64,000 nucleotides of DNA from Verrucomicrobiota bacterium (lineage in GTDB: Bacteria > Verrucomicrobiota > Verrucomicrobiia > Opitutales > Opitutaceae), in contig JAEZAD010000210.1 of assembly GCA_023430565.1 (NCBI GenBank), positions 1-64,000 of the forward strand, given 5' to 3'. The first letter of the stretch is position 1. The number at the start of each line of letters is the position of its first letter. The notes beneath the pieces are model-generated. The model ran no database searches and was not told the DNA's origin. It worked only from the letters and a program-made list of their open reading frames with translations. Shown here piece by piece: positions 8,461 through 16,696 of the stretch. Position numbers and translations under genes: made by a program.

Positions 8461-9696
8461 ATGGAGAAACTGGCGCTAAAGTCGGCATTGGAATCGATCC
8501 GCGAGTTCGTGAAAGACACGATTCGCGGCCGATCGGTGATTCCGTTCCACGAACAGAGCCTTTGGCAGTCTTTCCCAAAATGGGTCGAGGAACAGATGGG
8601 TATCCCGCGAGCGGAAGCGGAACGTTTTCGGGCGGCTGCAACTGATGCGTTGACCGCAGTCGAGGCCGAATGTCCCGGCCTGCGGATCAGACTTCGAGAC
8701 GACCTGTGGGGAATTGACCTTTCGATTACCGGCACAGCCGAATGGGCGAACGTGGTGAGCTACGCGCATGGAGCATCTGCGGAAGAAGCTGTGCGCCATC
8801 TCTCCCCGCCCGCAACGGAGCTTCTCGAACGGATCGAGAGCGGCGAACTGGTGGACGAATTTCGTTCTGAACTGAGTGTGCGGCACCGTATCCGATATTT
8901 CGGTTACAGTCGTTTCCCGGAACTCATTGACGAGATTCGCACAAAGCGCGGCGTTGAAATCGCCATGGAAGAGCAGGGTGACAAGTGGCAGCAGCGCAAA
9001 CACCGGATGAAGTTCCGGATATTGTCCCGGCACGACCCCTCTGCACCCCCCGGCGGTTACAACCCGGTCGTCGCCATTTCCGGTGGGCGAGGCATCTCGC
9101 GACGGGAGTTTCGCCGGTGGTACACCCAGCTTTTAGTGGATTCACCTTACAGTGGCCCCCACCCCGAGATCCTTTGGAGCATTCGATCTCGTGCGGAATT
9201 CTTTCGATGCTTCCCGGACGCGGACCCCACGAAGCCGATTTCGGCCCACACCCTCGTCAAATTGCTTCAGCCGCTGCGAGCGCATCGCCTCTTCAAGATT
9301 GGCTGGGACTTCGGCAGCAAGAGTAGCACTTGGTCGGTGACCGTTGGCCCTGCCAAGTCTTGGGAGGAAACGCGAGCAGGCCTCCAGGAGGAACTGGCTC
9401 GACCGTCCCCTGAGACTCAATTTGGGCTGAGCGCCCAGGCCGCGGCACTTTTCGAGTGGATCCAAGACCTCGCACCGGACGGCTTGGAATGGGACCTGAC
9501 GCCAACGGTTGAAAAGGGCGTCGAAAGCCAGGCCCTGTTACTGGATTGTCCGTGGGCGCGGGAGAATTTTCGCCTCTTTATTCAGATCCTGTGTGAGGAG
9601 ATTTCGGAACGTACGCCGGTGGTAGTGCAGCCGGTCGATTGGCGCGAGGCCTCATCCTGTTTCACCCGGCTTCGCGTCCGCAGTTCGGCAAGGTGA
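8461..9696 (+). CDS. Hypothetical protein
   Basis: 411 residues from ATG 8461, 120 bases after the T-tract hairpin. It is a soluble, mixed-charge protein with no signal peptide or membrane segment and no motif I recognise. The middle (about 180-260) has RKHRMKFRILSRHDP and RREFRRWYTQLLVDSP. Position in the island and lack of similarity to core families suggest accessory function, but none can be assigned. Confidence 0.5.
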   Translation: MEKLALKSALESIREFVKDTIRGRSVIPFHEQSLWQSFPKWVEEQMGIPRAEAERFRAAATDALTAVEAECPGLRIRLRDDLWGIDLSITGTAEWANVVSYAHGASAEEAVRHLSPPATELLERIESGELVDEFRSELSVRHRIRYFGYSRFPELIDEIRTKRGVEIAMEEQGDKWQQRKHRMKFRILSRHDPSAPPGGYNPVVAISGGRGISRREFRRWYTQLLVDSPYSGPHPEILWSIRSRAEFFRCFPDADPTKPISAHTLVKLLQPLRAHRLFKIGWDFGSKSSTWSVTVGPAKSWEETRAGLQEELARPSPETQFGLSAQAAALFEWIQDLAPDGLEWDLTPTVEKGVESQALLLDCPWARENFRLFIQILCEEISERTPVVVQPVDWREASSCFTRLRVRSSAR

Positions 9697-9998
9697 GTAC
9701 GGCTGAGTCCCGCTAGCTCTTTCTCGCGGGCTGGTCGGTGCGCGGCTTCATCCATGCACAACTGGCGGCAGCGACGCTCCAGTTCTGGCCAAATCCAGCC
9801 CGCCATCAACCGGGCACAGCTCTCCCAATCGTACCGCGGGTGTCACGCTCCGAAGCGGACTCGCGCCGCGACTACATCAATCATGCCTTGATGCATCACG
9901 CAATCGACTCGCGTCCTCGGCTCCCGGTTGCACCAAGCTGATCGGTCGTCCATCGACGCGCAACTACAGCGCCGCCGTTTGAGTCGGTTGGGACCGAT
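9697..9998. other. 302-base gap, no supported gene
   Basis: Only short overlapping reading frames are present. A minus-strand 75-codon frame (9582-9809, starting MMAGWIWPELERRCRQ) looks slightly protein-like but overlaps the 3' end of the preceding gene by 115 bases. No hairpin or RNA is evident. Confidence 0.3.
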
Positions 9999-10634
9999 CT
10001 AGGGCGTGCTTTCGTCGCCATGCGCGTCGTGAATTGGGAATGACCCGAACTTCCCGCCTTCGCGATAGTTCGTTGCCCACTGCCGAGCGGCGTCATTGGG
10101 ATCGGAGTTACCAAGGTGCTGAACGGCCGTCTGAGCCAGGACAGGAGTTTGTCCCGATCCACCGTGCCCGCGGGAATTCCTTCCCTTGCGCTTCTTGTGC
10201 CGTCCCTTCCGGGCGGCAACTATCTGGGTGCCGGCAACCTTGTACGAAGGCGAGGGCTGACCGCAGAGCAACGGAACGACAGGCGTGAGATGATCGAAGA
10301 TGTTTTTACCACGGCGGAATTGTCGCCGTTTCTTGTGCGCTCCCTCGACCTTCTGCTTGGCCCTGAGAGTCCCGTTGATCGACGGCGCCGTTGCCTCATG
10401 AGGCAAAGATACATTTTCCGCCGGTTTCCCAGATCCGCCACGAACGGCCCGTCCTTTAAGTCTAGGACGGTGGGCCCCTCGCACGCGACCGGTCTTCCCG
10501 GTCGGTAATCCATCGCCCTTGCGCAGCTCGTCAACTTCGGCGCCGATGAGTACCTCGCCGGTAACGCTGGTTACGTACTTCGCGCCCAACGGGGCATCAA
10601 GATTCTGCATCCAAGCTGGTGGGGTTCGTGCCAT
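9999..10634 (-). CDS. Very basic hypothetical protein
   Basis: 211 residues from ATG 10634 (MARTPPAWMQNLDAPLGAKYV). Lysine, arginine and glycine are highly abundant, with patches such as GAHKKRRQFRRGK and ARKGRHKKRKGRN, suggesting nucleic-acid binding or disorder. No family was recognised. A GTAACnnnGTTAC palindrome lies about 70 bases upstream of the start. Real but of unknown role; coding status is moderately supported by length and start. Confidence 0.4.
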   Translation of the reverse strand: MARTPPAWMQNLDAPLGAKYVTSVTGEVLIGAEVDELRKGDGLPTGKTGRVRGAHRPRLKGRAVRGGSGKPAENVSLPHEATAPSINGTLRAKQKVEGAHKKRRQFRRGKNIFDHLTPVVPLLCGQPSPSYKVAGTQIVAARKGRHKKRKGRNSRGHGGSGQTPVLAQTAVQHLGNSDPNDAARQWATNYREGGKFGSFPIHDAHGDESTP

Positions 10635-10702
10635 GCGGTTGACAACTGCAAGCTATGAATAGCGCGGGCCTCTTTTTGCCGCAAGATTATTGCTTCATAC
10701 AC

Positions 10703-10715
10703 GTAACAATGTTAC
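10703..10715. repeat. Palindrome GTAAC-AAT-GTTAC
   Basis: Inverted repeat with 5-bp arms and 3-nt spacer, upstream of the minus-strand gene starting at 10634. The same arms and spacer length recur at 13394-13410 and 17762-17778, so it may be a shared operator or partition-type site. Confidence 0.5.
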
Positions 10716-10780
10716 AAGCACTGTAGGCAAACGTCCGAATCGTGATGCCGGCTGAGGGAAGCGATCTATTCCTGTGCGTG

Positions 10781-11170
10781 TCAGTCGCCGGCGGTCCTTT
10801 GTTCGCAATTGCCCTCAACGGGCGGGTCTACGAGTTCGCCCACGGTGCCGTCATCGTTCGCCTCTTCATCAAGATCGGTCTCGTCGTCTCTGTCCACCGC
10901 TTGGATTGCGATCCCATTTTGATCCAGGAGGCGGCGGAGGTCCAGTATCTGCGAGCGCATTTTCTTGATGATCACCTGATCGCTTCTGAAACGTTCGCCG
11001 GCTCCACCCCAGCTGAATATCAAGTCAGCGGAGCCCTCCAGCATTGCTATCCACGCATCAAGGGTGGGCCGGGAAATACCCACCTCCTTGGCCAATGCCC
11101 CTTTCTTGGCGCCGGTGGCGTAGGTGCGTAACACCACTCGCAGTTTTTCGTGTGGATTCAGGGCCGACAT
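10781..11170 (-). CDS. Transposase-type helix-turn-helix protein
   Basis: 129 residues from ATG 11170. The N-terminal 45 residues form a HTH like that of IS3-type OrfA or Hin-type proteins (KKGALAKEVGISRPTLDAW). A predicted coiled segment follows (KKMRSQILDLRRLLDQNG), with an acidic tail (DRDDETDLDEEANDD). There is no catalytic domain and no matching OrfB next to it, so it is more likely a stand-alone DNA-binding protein or IS remnant than an active transposase. Confidence 0.5.
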   Translation of the reverse strand: MSALNPHEKLRVVLRTYATGAKKGALAKEVGISRPTLDAWIAMLEGSADLIFSWGGAGERFRSDQVIIKKMRSQILDLRRLLDQNGIAIQAVDRDDETDLDEEANDDGTVGELVDPPVEGNCEQRTAGD

Positions 11171-11507
11171 TTTTTTGGCAAATGTTTGGTTTGGGACTTG
11201 CGTGCTCTGCGAAACGGTTTTGAAGCGACTTTACGTAATAACCCTAGCCTCCCTATGAGAACGGCACAAAAACGTAAAGTTTTAGCACCAAATTGAAATG
11301 ACAGCAGTGGAGATCCTCGTACCGCCGCCGCCGCCATTCGGCCTCTAGGAACGAGGCAACCGGCAGAGAAACGAAACCAATTTCGCTGCATCGGCGGGCA
11401 GAACGGAGCCCAGCATCTGGCTCAGCTCCGAACTCGGACTGGGGGCAGCAGTTTCCGATGGGCACCCCATTTGTTCTTTTCGCCCTAAACGCGCATACCC
11501 GGTATGA
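11171..11507. other. 337-base intergenic region between divergent genes
   Basis: AT-richer than its neighbours, lying between the starts of a minus-strand gene (11170) and a plus-strand gene (11508). It presumably holds both promoters, but no operator or convincing -35/-10 pair can be named. No reading frame here looks coding. Confidence 0.3.
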
Positions 11508-12209
11508 TTGAGACCTCCGTCATCAAGCCAGTCGCCGGGTTTTCCGGCACCCGCTTCGCCCACCTCTCAAGGTGCTGGCGACAGCGGGCTGGCCCTGTTC
11601 GCAGAGGCTGACTGGAGTCGCGTTAGACCCAAAAGGGAAATCGGGCAAAAAGAGCTGGGGCAGATTTTTGGGCTGTCCGTGCGGCAGATTCGCCGCCTTC
11701 AGAACGAGCAGGGGCTTGTCACCCCCCAACGGATGTCCAGCGCCGCTAGAATTCGGAGCTATCCGATCGACCAAATCATCCGATTCGCAACGGCCCGTTT
11801 TTTGGCTGGCCAGGAGTATGTCGCCGCATCCGCGGACCATTACGGATGCAGGGAACTGCTGGAGACTGTCCGACGGGCTGTTGTCTGCAAATCGACGGCA
11901 GCCGATCCAACCAAACACATAGGGCTACGACACGAATTGCAGATCGAATTACTGGGGACAGGCGCGGTGCTTCCCTTGGCTCGGCAATTCGGGCTGACGG
12001 GGATCGAAATTGATCTGCAAACTGACTGCGCCCGCAAAGTCTGGGATCAGTTACTCACCATTCCAGGTTACCGCTCCGGGATGGCGAACTTCTTGCAAGC
12101 CGGCCTCGCCGCACTTGCCGTCCGAGACTCAGGTCGTGCCAAAGCGACATCATTACCTCCTTCCGCTGAACGTGCCCAAACCGCCATAGTCCCAATCGTG
12201 GCCGCCTAA
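11508..12209 (+). CDS. HTH (MerR-like) DNA-binding protein
   Basis: 233 residues from a TTG at 11508; the true start is uncertain because the first 30 residues are low-complexity Pro/Ser. Around residues 45-80 there is IGQKELGQIFGLSVRQIRRLQNEQGLV, a MerR/excisionase-type winged HTH, then SSAARIRSYPIDQIIRFATARF. The C-terminal part is helical and unrecognised. It opens a tightly spaced plus-strand run of regulatory genes (next starts 5 and 1 bases after the preceding stops). Confidence 0.5.
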   Translation: MRPPSSSQSPGFPAPASPTSQGAGDSGLALFAEADWSRVRPKREIGQKELGQIFGLSVRQIRRLQNEQGLVTPQRMSSAARIRSYPIDQIIRFATARFLAGQEYVAASADHYGCRELLETVRRAVVCKSTAADPTKHIGLRHELQIELLGTGAVLPLARQFGLTGIEIDLQTDCARKVWDQLLTIPGYRSGMANFLQAGLAALAVRDSGRAKATSLPPSAERAQTAIVPIVAA

Positions 12210-12214
12210 CGCTG

Positions 12215-12571
12215 ATGCCGTCGTCGCTAACACATCAAGAGAGCAACAGCAGGCGAACAATTGCCTCCAACGTGCTGAGGCGGCGAAAATCGCTCAGGCG
12301 CAACCAGGCTCAACTTGCCGAGAGTATGGTAGCGCTGAGCGGACCCAACGCTTCATTTGATCGCTTTTCGGTGCGACGGATCGAAGCCGGTTCCATGAAG
12401 ATCTCGGGGGCCATTCTCGAATTGAATCGCCTCCCCTCTGTCCTGACGACGGGCAAGCTGAATACGACGTCCATGACGGCAAAGGAAAAGGCGGAAGGGC
12501 TAATCAAAGCACTCGGTAGCGACACGGCCGTCATGACAGAGCTGATGCGCATGCAGAAGGAGGGATCCTAG
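12215..12571 (+). CDS. XRE-like HTH protein
   Basis: 118 residues from ATG 12215. The segment IASNVLRRRKSLRRNQAQLAE through RRIEAGSMKI is an XRE-type HTH interrupted by a longer middle (SMVALSGPNASFDRF). The C-terminal 35 residues are a helical tail (TAKEKAEGLIKALG). It lies 5 bases after the previous stop and 1 base before the next start, clearly one operon. Likely a transcriptional regulator of the element. Confidence 0.55.
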   Translation: MPSSLTHQESNSRRTIASNVLRRRKSLRRNQAQLAESMVALSGPNASFDRFSVRRIEAGSMKISGAILELNRLPSVLTTGKLNTTSMTAKEKAEGLIKALGSDTAVMTELMRMQKEGS

Positions 12572-12572
12572 A

Positions 12573-13616
12573 ATGCCGTCGAAACTCTCGTCCACCGAGA
12601 CTGAAGCTCGCACCGCCATCGGGCAGCGGATCCGCCAAAACCGGCTGGATGCAGGGCTAAGCCTTGAGGAAACAGCACATCAAGTGACGGCACTGACGGG
12701 CGCCGTGCCCCCCTACGACCGGCGACATGCCGCGAAGTGGGAAAGCGGCTGCGCCCCCATCTCGCCGGACCTCCTAAAGGCGATCGCCAAGGTGCTCGCG
12801 ACGGACACGTGGAGTCTGGCGTGGACGCCACCCACGGAGATTCCGTTCCGCGCTCGTTTGCTGCACGTGTCCTCAGATCGTTGCATCCCCGACGCACTTT
12901 TGCGCCGCCTCCAAGGAGCACTGGAATTCGAAATCCGTTCCTGGGTTGAGTTCACGTATCGCGCCAAGCGCGGGCTGCCATTTCGGCGCCCCGTAGTGTT
13001 TCACCGTGGATGCCTCGACGTGGATGGGGCAGAATCGCTGGCCGTGAGGATCCGGCGTCAGTGGGAACTTGGGACGGCGCCCATTGCGGACGTTGTCCAA
13101 ACACTTGAGGACACCGGTTTCGTTTTCCGCCATGTCGATTGGGATCCATGCGATCACTCCTCGCCTGTTGTGCTCTCGGGAATGCTTCACGGTCGCCCCG
13201 GCATTTGCTGGAGCGGTCCCAGTCCGCTAGACCCGGCGGAGGCAGCTCAGTATCGATTGCGGATCCTGACATCCGCACTGCACGTCATCGCCCTGAGAAA
13301 AATGCCCTCCAGCGAGGCGATTCGGCAAGCCCACGACGTCGCCACAGCCATGCTATTGCCTCGCGTCGGCATGTCGGATCGATTTGGCGGGTCCTGTAAC
13401 TCTGTTACAGCGGAAAATGTGCTCGCGCTCGCGGGCCGTTACGGCCTGCCGCCGGAAGGGGTGATCGAACGCCTCGTCCAAACCGCCACCATCGATGACG
13501 CTGCTGGTCATAGGCTCGCCCGGTCTGTTCACGGTCTGGCCCCAATCGTGCGCCGGGAAACCTCCATTCGGGTGCTTCTCCAGTCAGCGTCCTCGTTTGC
13601 GTTGGCGCGGGGTTAA
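12573..13616 (+). CDS. HTH plus ImmA/IrrE-like protein lacking HExxH
   Basis: 347 residues. An N-terminal XRE-type HTH (IGQRIRQNRLDAGLSLEETA...KWESGCAPISPDLLKAIAKVL) is joined to a C-terminal region resembling ImmA/IrrE (COG2856) proteins: IRRQWELGTAPIADVVQTLEDTGF, PGICWSG, and then SEAIRQAHDVATAMLLPR. IrrE-like metallopeptidases use an HExxH motif before this last block to cleave a repressor. Here the equivalent helix reads RILTSALHVIALRK, and no HE pair exists anywhere in the protein, so it is probably catalytically dead. A GTAACnnnGTTAC palindrome lies inside the gene at 13394. Confidence 0.55.
   Translation: MPSKLSSTETEARTAIGQRIRQNRLDAGLSLEETAHQVTALTGAVPPYDRRHAAKWESGCAPISPDLLKAIAKVLATDTWSLAWTPPTEIPFRARLLHVSSDRCIPDALLRRLQGALEFEIRSWVEFTYRAKRGLPFRRPVVFHRGCLDVDGAESLAVRIRRQWELGTAPIADVVQTLEDTGFVFRHVDWDPCDHSSPVVLSGMLHGRPGICWSGPSPLDPAEAAQYRLRILTSALHVIALRKMPSSEAIRQAHDVATAMLLPRVGMSDRFGGSCNSVTAENVLALAGRYGLPPEGVIERLVQTATIDDAAGHRLARSVHGLAPIVRRETSIRVLLQSASSFALARG
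13394..13410. repeat. Palindrome CTGTAAC-TCT-GTTACAG
   Basis: Perfect 7-bp arms with a 3-nt spacer inside the coding sequence of the HTH/IrrE-like gene, same core as the sites at 10703 and 17762. Confidence 0.5.
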
Positions 13617-13643
13617 TTGCTTCCGGTAGTCGTCCTTCACGTA

Positions 13644-13678
13644 CGGTGACATGACGCCCCAATTGCGAAATGTCACCG
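13644..13678. promoter_or_regulatory. Inverted repeat CGGTGACAT-N17-ATGTCACCG
   Basis: Perfect 9-bp arms 17 nt apart, 28 bases after the IrrE-like gene and about 100 bases before the ParB-like gene. There is no T-tract, so a protein-binding site (operator or partition site) is more likely than a terminator. Confidence 0.5.
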
Positions 13679-13775
13679 AATGCCTGCGCACGAGTCATAG
13701 GTGGACAAGGGTTTGGTCCCGCGGGTTATCTGCATCCACTAGATTTTGTCTCGAAAGTTTCCAGATACAGGGGGC

Positions 13776-14603
13776 ATGAATAACCAAAATCAGAACCTCG
13801 CAAAGGTCACAACTTGGGAAGCCCAACAGCAAACGGGCATCCCTGCGGCGACGATGGTCGCTTGGATACACGGCGGGCATCTTGCCGCCGAACTTGAAAA
13901 GAAAGGCGAACGCGACGTCTACGTCTTCGCCATGCTCACCCTCCAGCTGTTCTTGCTGAGCGAAAAAGCCGGCAAACACCAACGTTTGCCGCAGGAGGTA
14001 CCGATCAGTGATGTCTGTCTCGATCCCGAGTATCAGCTTCGTGCGGCGACTAAACTCCGTGTGATTGGTGAATATCGTCAGTTGATGGACGCCGGCGTCG
14101 TTCTCCCACCCGTGACTTTGGTACGGCTCTTTGGCACCGGAGACTCATCACGTCTTGTACTGGTTGACGGGTATCACCGCTATCACGCTCATTGCGCTCT
14201 TGGGCTGTCACACATCCAGGCGAAGATCGTGGAGTGCTGTGGAACGCAAGAGGCCTTCGCACTCGCGCTGATGGCAAATCGTGACCACGGCTTACAACGC
14301 TCCGAAGCGGACAAACGGCACGTCGTCAAAGCGATGTTGTCGCGACCGGAATATGCTGCGCTGAGCGTCCGCGACCTCGCGTCGGTTTGCGGCGTCAGCC
14401 ACATGACCATCAGCCGCTATCGCCGCCGCCTCGGTGGGACGCGGCACGCGACGCAGCCGTCCACTATTCGAACCGAGCCAGGCACTCCCTCATGGATCGC
14501 CGCTCAAATCGGCCAGCTCGCGGCAATGCTGCGTGTCACGAATCCGGAAGCGAGCCAATCACTCGTCGAGGTTCTCAAGCGTCACCAACTCATCGCCTCC
14601 TGA
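13776..14603 (+). CDS. ParB/KorB-like nuclease-fold DNA-binding protein
   Basis: 275 residues from ATG 13776, chosen over a TTG at 13746 because AGGGGG lies just before it. An N-terminal segment (KVTTWEAQQQTGIPAATMVAWIHGG) resembles an excisionase-type HTH. A ParB N-terminal-like domain follows, with VLVDGYHRYHAHCALG replacing the usual GxHRxxA motif. After it comes a KorB-type HTH, ALSVRDLASVCGVSHMTISRYRRR. Such proteins act in partition or transcription control of plasmids and ICEs. No ParA gene is adjacent. The inverted repeat at 13644 may be its site. Confidence 0.65.
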   Translation: MNNQNQNLAKVTTWEAQQQTGIPAATMVAWIHGGHLAAELEKKGERDVYVFAMLTLQLFLLSEKAGKHQRLPQEVPISDVCLDPEYQLRAATKLRVIGEYRQLMDAGVVLPPVTLVRLFGTGDSSRLVLVDGYHRYHAHCALGLSHIQAKIVECCGTQEAFALALMANRDHGLQRSEADKRHVVKAMLSRPEYAALSVRDLASVCGVSHMTISRYRRRLGGTRHATQPSTIRTEPGTPSWIAAQIGQLAAMLRVTNPEASQSLVEVLKRHQLIAS

Positions 14604-14605
14604 CC

Positions 14606-15178
14606 ATGCCATCACTTTCGCACAAACGGGCAAAAAACCGTCAACGCGCAGAACGGTTCCGGAGCCGCACCAAGGCCGTGAACATCCCCACCACAATTAT
14701 CCACACGATCGACACCATTCGCCCTCTCCTCGTTACCAATAACGACTCTCCGTCGCGGCCTGACGTTATCATAACGGCCGTCTCTCTGCTTGCGACCCAG
14801 CTCGGGGTTATCGTTACGCCAGTCGCCCCGCCTCCGGCTCAGCCGCTCACCGATGCGCCAACGGTCAACCGCTCGGGAACCTTGTCGCAAAGCAACGAGA
14901 ATGCGCTCCAGCCGGTGCCAGCATCACACGTTTTCGAAGGCGGCAAGACGTGGGTCGACGGCCCAAATGTGTTCGTCGCGTTTGGACGCCCCGACCACCG
15001 AAAGGAGCAGCTGAAGGATCGTGGCTACAAGCCCGATCCTCAGCCAACTGGATTCCGATGGCGAAAGGAGTGCCCAACGACCCTTGTGGCCGTTCATGAG
15101 TTCGGCGCGACTCTGGCCATGTTGGGCGGCGTCATCGGCAACACCGGAACGGGGGAGGGCCAGCCCACAAAAGTGTGA
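14606..15178 (+). CDS. Hypothetical basic protein
   Basis: 190 residues from ATG 14606, two bases after the ParB-like stop; a longer frame upstream overlaps that gene and is rejected. The N-terminus is strongly basic (KRAKNRQRAERFRSRTKA), the middle is Pro/Thr-rich, and the C-terminus (FVAFGRPDHRKEQLKDRGYKP...FRWRKE) faintly resembles small single-strand or DUF5710-like folds. Function unknown; genome context suggests mobilisation or maintenance. Confidence 0.45.
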   Translation: MPSLSHKRAKNRQRAERFRSRTKAVNIPTTIIHTIDTIRPLLVTNNDSPSRPDVIITAVSLLATQLGVIVTPVAPPPAQPLTDAPTVNRSGTLSQSNENALQPVPASHVFEGGKTWVDGPNVFVAFGRPDHRKEQLKDRGYKPDPQPTGFRWRKECPTTLVAVHEFGATLAMLGGVIGNTGTGEGQPTKV

Positions 15179-15188
15179 CCACGCCGCC

Positions 15189-15500
15189 ATGAAGACCCAA
15201 CGAACAAAATGGATTCGCGTCCGTGCGTCGGTCGAGGAAGTCCGAACGATCGACGCCGCCGCGGCAGCGAATAATATGGGCCGATCAGAGTACGTTCGGA
15301 GCGTGCCTGAACGGGAGATGCTGTTGCGCGGGGCGCGGCAGGGGTTTGTCGTGTGGTGGATGGCGCGGTGCGAACGGCACTTGTCCTGCCTCAAGGAACG
15401 CCTCCCCGCCGATGAAATGATTGCACGTGAGGTTGTCGATCGTGCGTTGTCGGCGGTTCTGGACATCTACCGGCAGGTGAAGGATCGCCATGACAATTGA
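15189..15500 (+). CDS. Ribbon-helix-helix MobC-like protein
   Basis: 103 residues from ATG 15189. The start KWIRVRASVEEVRTIDAAAAANNMGRSEYVRS follows the ribbon-helix-helix plus helix pattern of MobC/TraJ-type relaxosome accessory proteins: beta strand, then an Ala-rich helix, then SEYVR. The rest is helical. The stop overlaps the next start by 11 bases. No relaxase is seen nearby, so it may be a leftover of a mobilisable element or a simple RHH regulator. Confidence 0.5.
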   Translation: MKTQRTKWIRVRASVEEVRTIDAAAAANNMGRSEYVRSVPEREMLLRGARQGFVVWWMARCERHLSCLKERLPADEMIAREVVDRALSAVLDIYRQVKDRHDN

Positions 15501-16608
15501 GCCGAATCCAAAGCAAGGCGAAGGCGCCAACCGTGGCGATGCGTTTCACGACTACATCTTCGGCAACGTTACATGTAATGGAAAGGAGCGTTACGCGGAA
15601 CCTGTCGACGTGTTCGGTACACCGCATGCGGTCTTCTCGGCCTTAGCACGGGAATATGCGCGTTACTCGTCCAACCCAATCACGACCTTCAACCTCAACT
15701 TCGCGGAGCACCTCGGAATCGCGACCGTCCGCGCCATCATAAGCCGGGTCGACGCGGTGATCTGTGCAGGACTCCACGACGCCGAGATTATTCGATTGGG
15801 TGCGGTGCACTGGGAATGCTCGGAAAATGAAAAGCAGCGCCCAACCCAGCCGATCGATGATCCCGCAAAAACCATTACCACCAATGCGCATATCGGGTAC
15901 GTGAACACCTTGGTTTCGTCCGGGCGACGCTGGCAGCCATATTGGGAGGGCGCTGATCGTGGTGTGTTCGTGGCTTTGACGGAGATCCTCAACTACGACT
16001 TCCACCTGGCCAGTGCGAAGGATCCCGGTCGCGAAAGGGATGTGATCTGTATTCCCATTCCAGGCGACAGTCCTGCGGTCCGCAGCTTCAAGGAAGACAT
16101 CGAATACCGTCTGCGTCAGGCGCAACAGTTTCGGGAACTGGAATGCCAACGAGACGCTCGCCTATTGGTCGCCACAATGGACGGTGTGCGCAATGTTGTG
16201 GCGAATCGCGAAGGCCTTGAGGTTTTTCCAAGTCTCGGCCGACCGTTCGAGGTAAAGGGAAAAATTGTCCAATCGGACGAGCGTCGCGCGGCCACCGAGC
16301 GGGAAAAATCGTTGTATCACGATCGCAAACTTCGGGAGGAGTATTGGCTCGATCTTGTCAGGTGGATTGGTGGGCGTGAGGAACGCCACCGTCGACTCCG
16401 CCGGGCGAAGAAGCGCTTCCAACTTCCATTCCATTTCTCAGATTCGGACCTGCTGCCGGCCCACGTGATTGACATGCCCGTTTTCTCCCAAGACGCGCCT
16501 ATTGATGCCGTCGAGGTGCTTACGGCGCCCGTGACGTGCGCGCTCAAACACGAAACTGGCCGCAAACCCGAACTGGCTGCTCCGTGGCGAACTCTACTCT
16601 TCCGGTGA
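15490..16608 (+). CDS. Hypothetical protein coupled to the MobC-like gene
   Basis: 372 residues from ATG 15490, overlapping the previous gene by 11 bases (translational coupling). No domain was recognised; no relaxase HxHxn triad or Walker motif. The C-terminal third is very basic and helical (REERHRRLRRAKKRFQLP). It ends about 90 bases from the convergent end of the BREX-linked array, so the regulatory block and the defence array face each other here. Confidence 0.5.
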   Translation: MTIEPNPKQGEGANRGDAFHDYIFGNVTCNGKERYAEPVDVFGTPHAVFSALAREYARYSSNPITTFNLNFAEHLGIATVRAIISRVDAVICAGLHDAEIIRLGAVHWECSENEKQRPTQPIDDPAKTITTNAHIGYVNTLVSSGRRWQPYWEGADRGVFVALTEILNYDFHLASAKDPGRERDVICIPIPGDSPAVRSFKEDIEYRLRQAQQFRELECQRDARLLVATMDGVRNVVANREGLEVFPSLGRPFEVKGKIVQSDERRAATEREKSLYHDRKLREEYWLDLVRWIGGREERHRRLRRAKKRFQLPFHFSDSDLLPAHVIDMPVFSQDAPIDAVEVLTAPVTCALKHETGRKPELAAPWRTLLFR

Positions 16609-16696
16609 CCGTCGCTGCCGCTGTTCGCGGCGATTGACTCGATCCTAGCTGGGATTGCGCCGACGCTCGGCTGATCGCTTCGGGGGCTCGTCCACA

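Noticed and set aside
10781..11170. Complete insertion sequence
   Set aside because: Only an OrfA-like HTH is present; there is no DDE or other catalytic domain and no obvious terminal inverted repeats.
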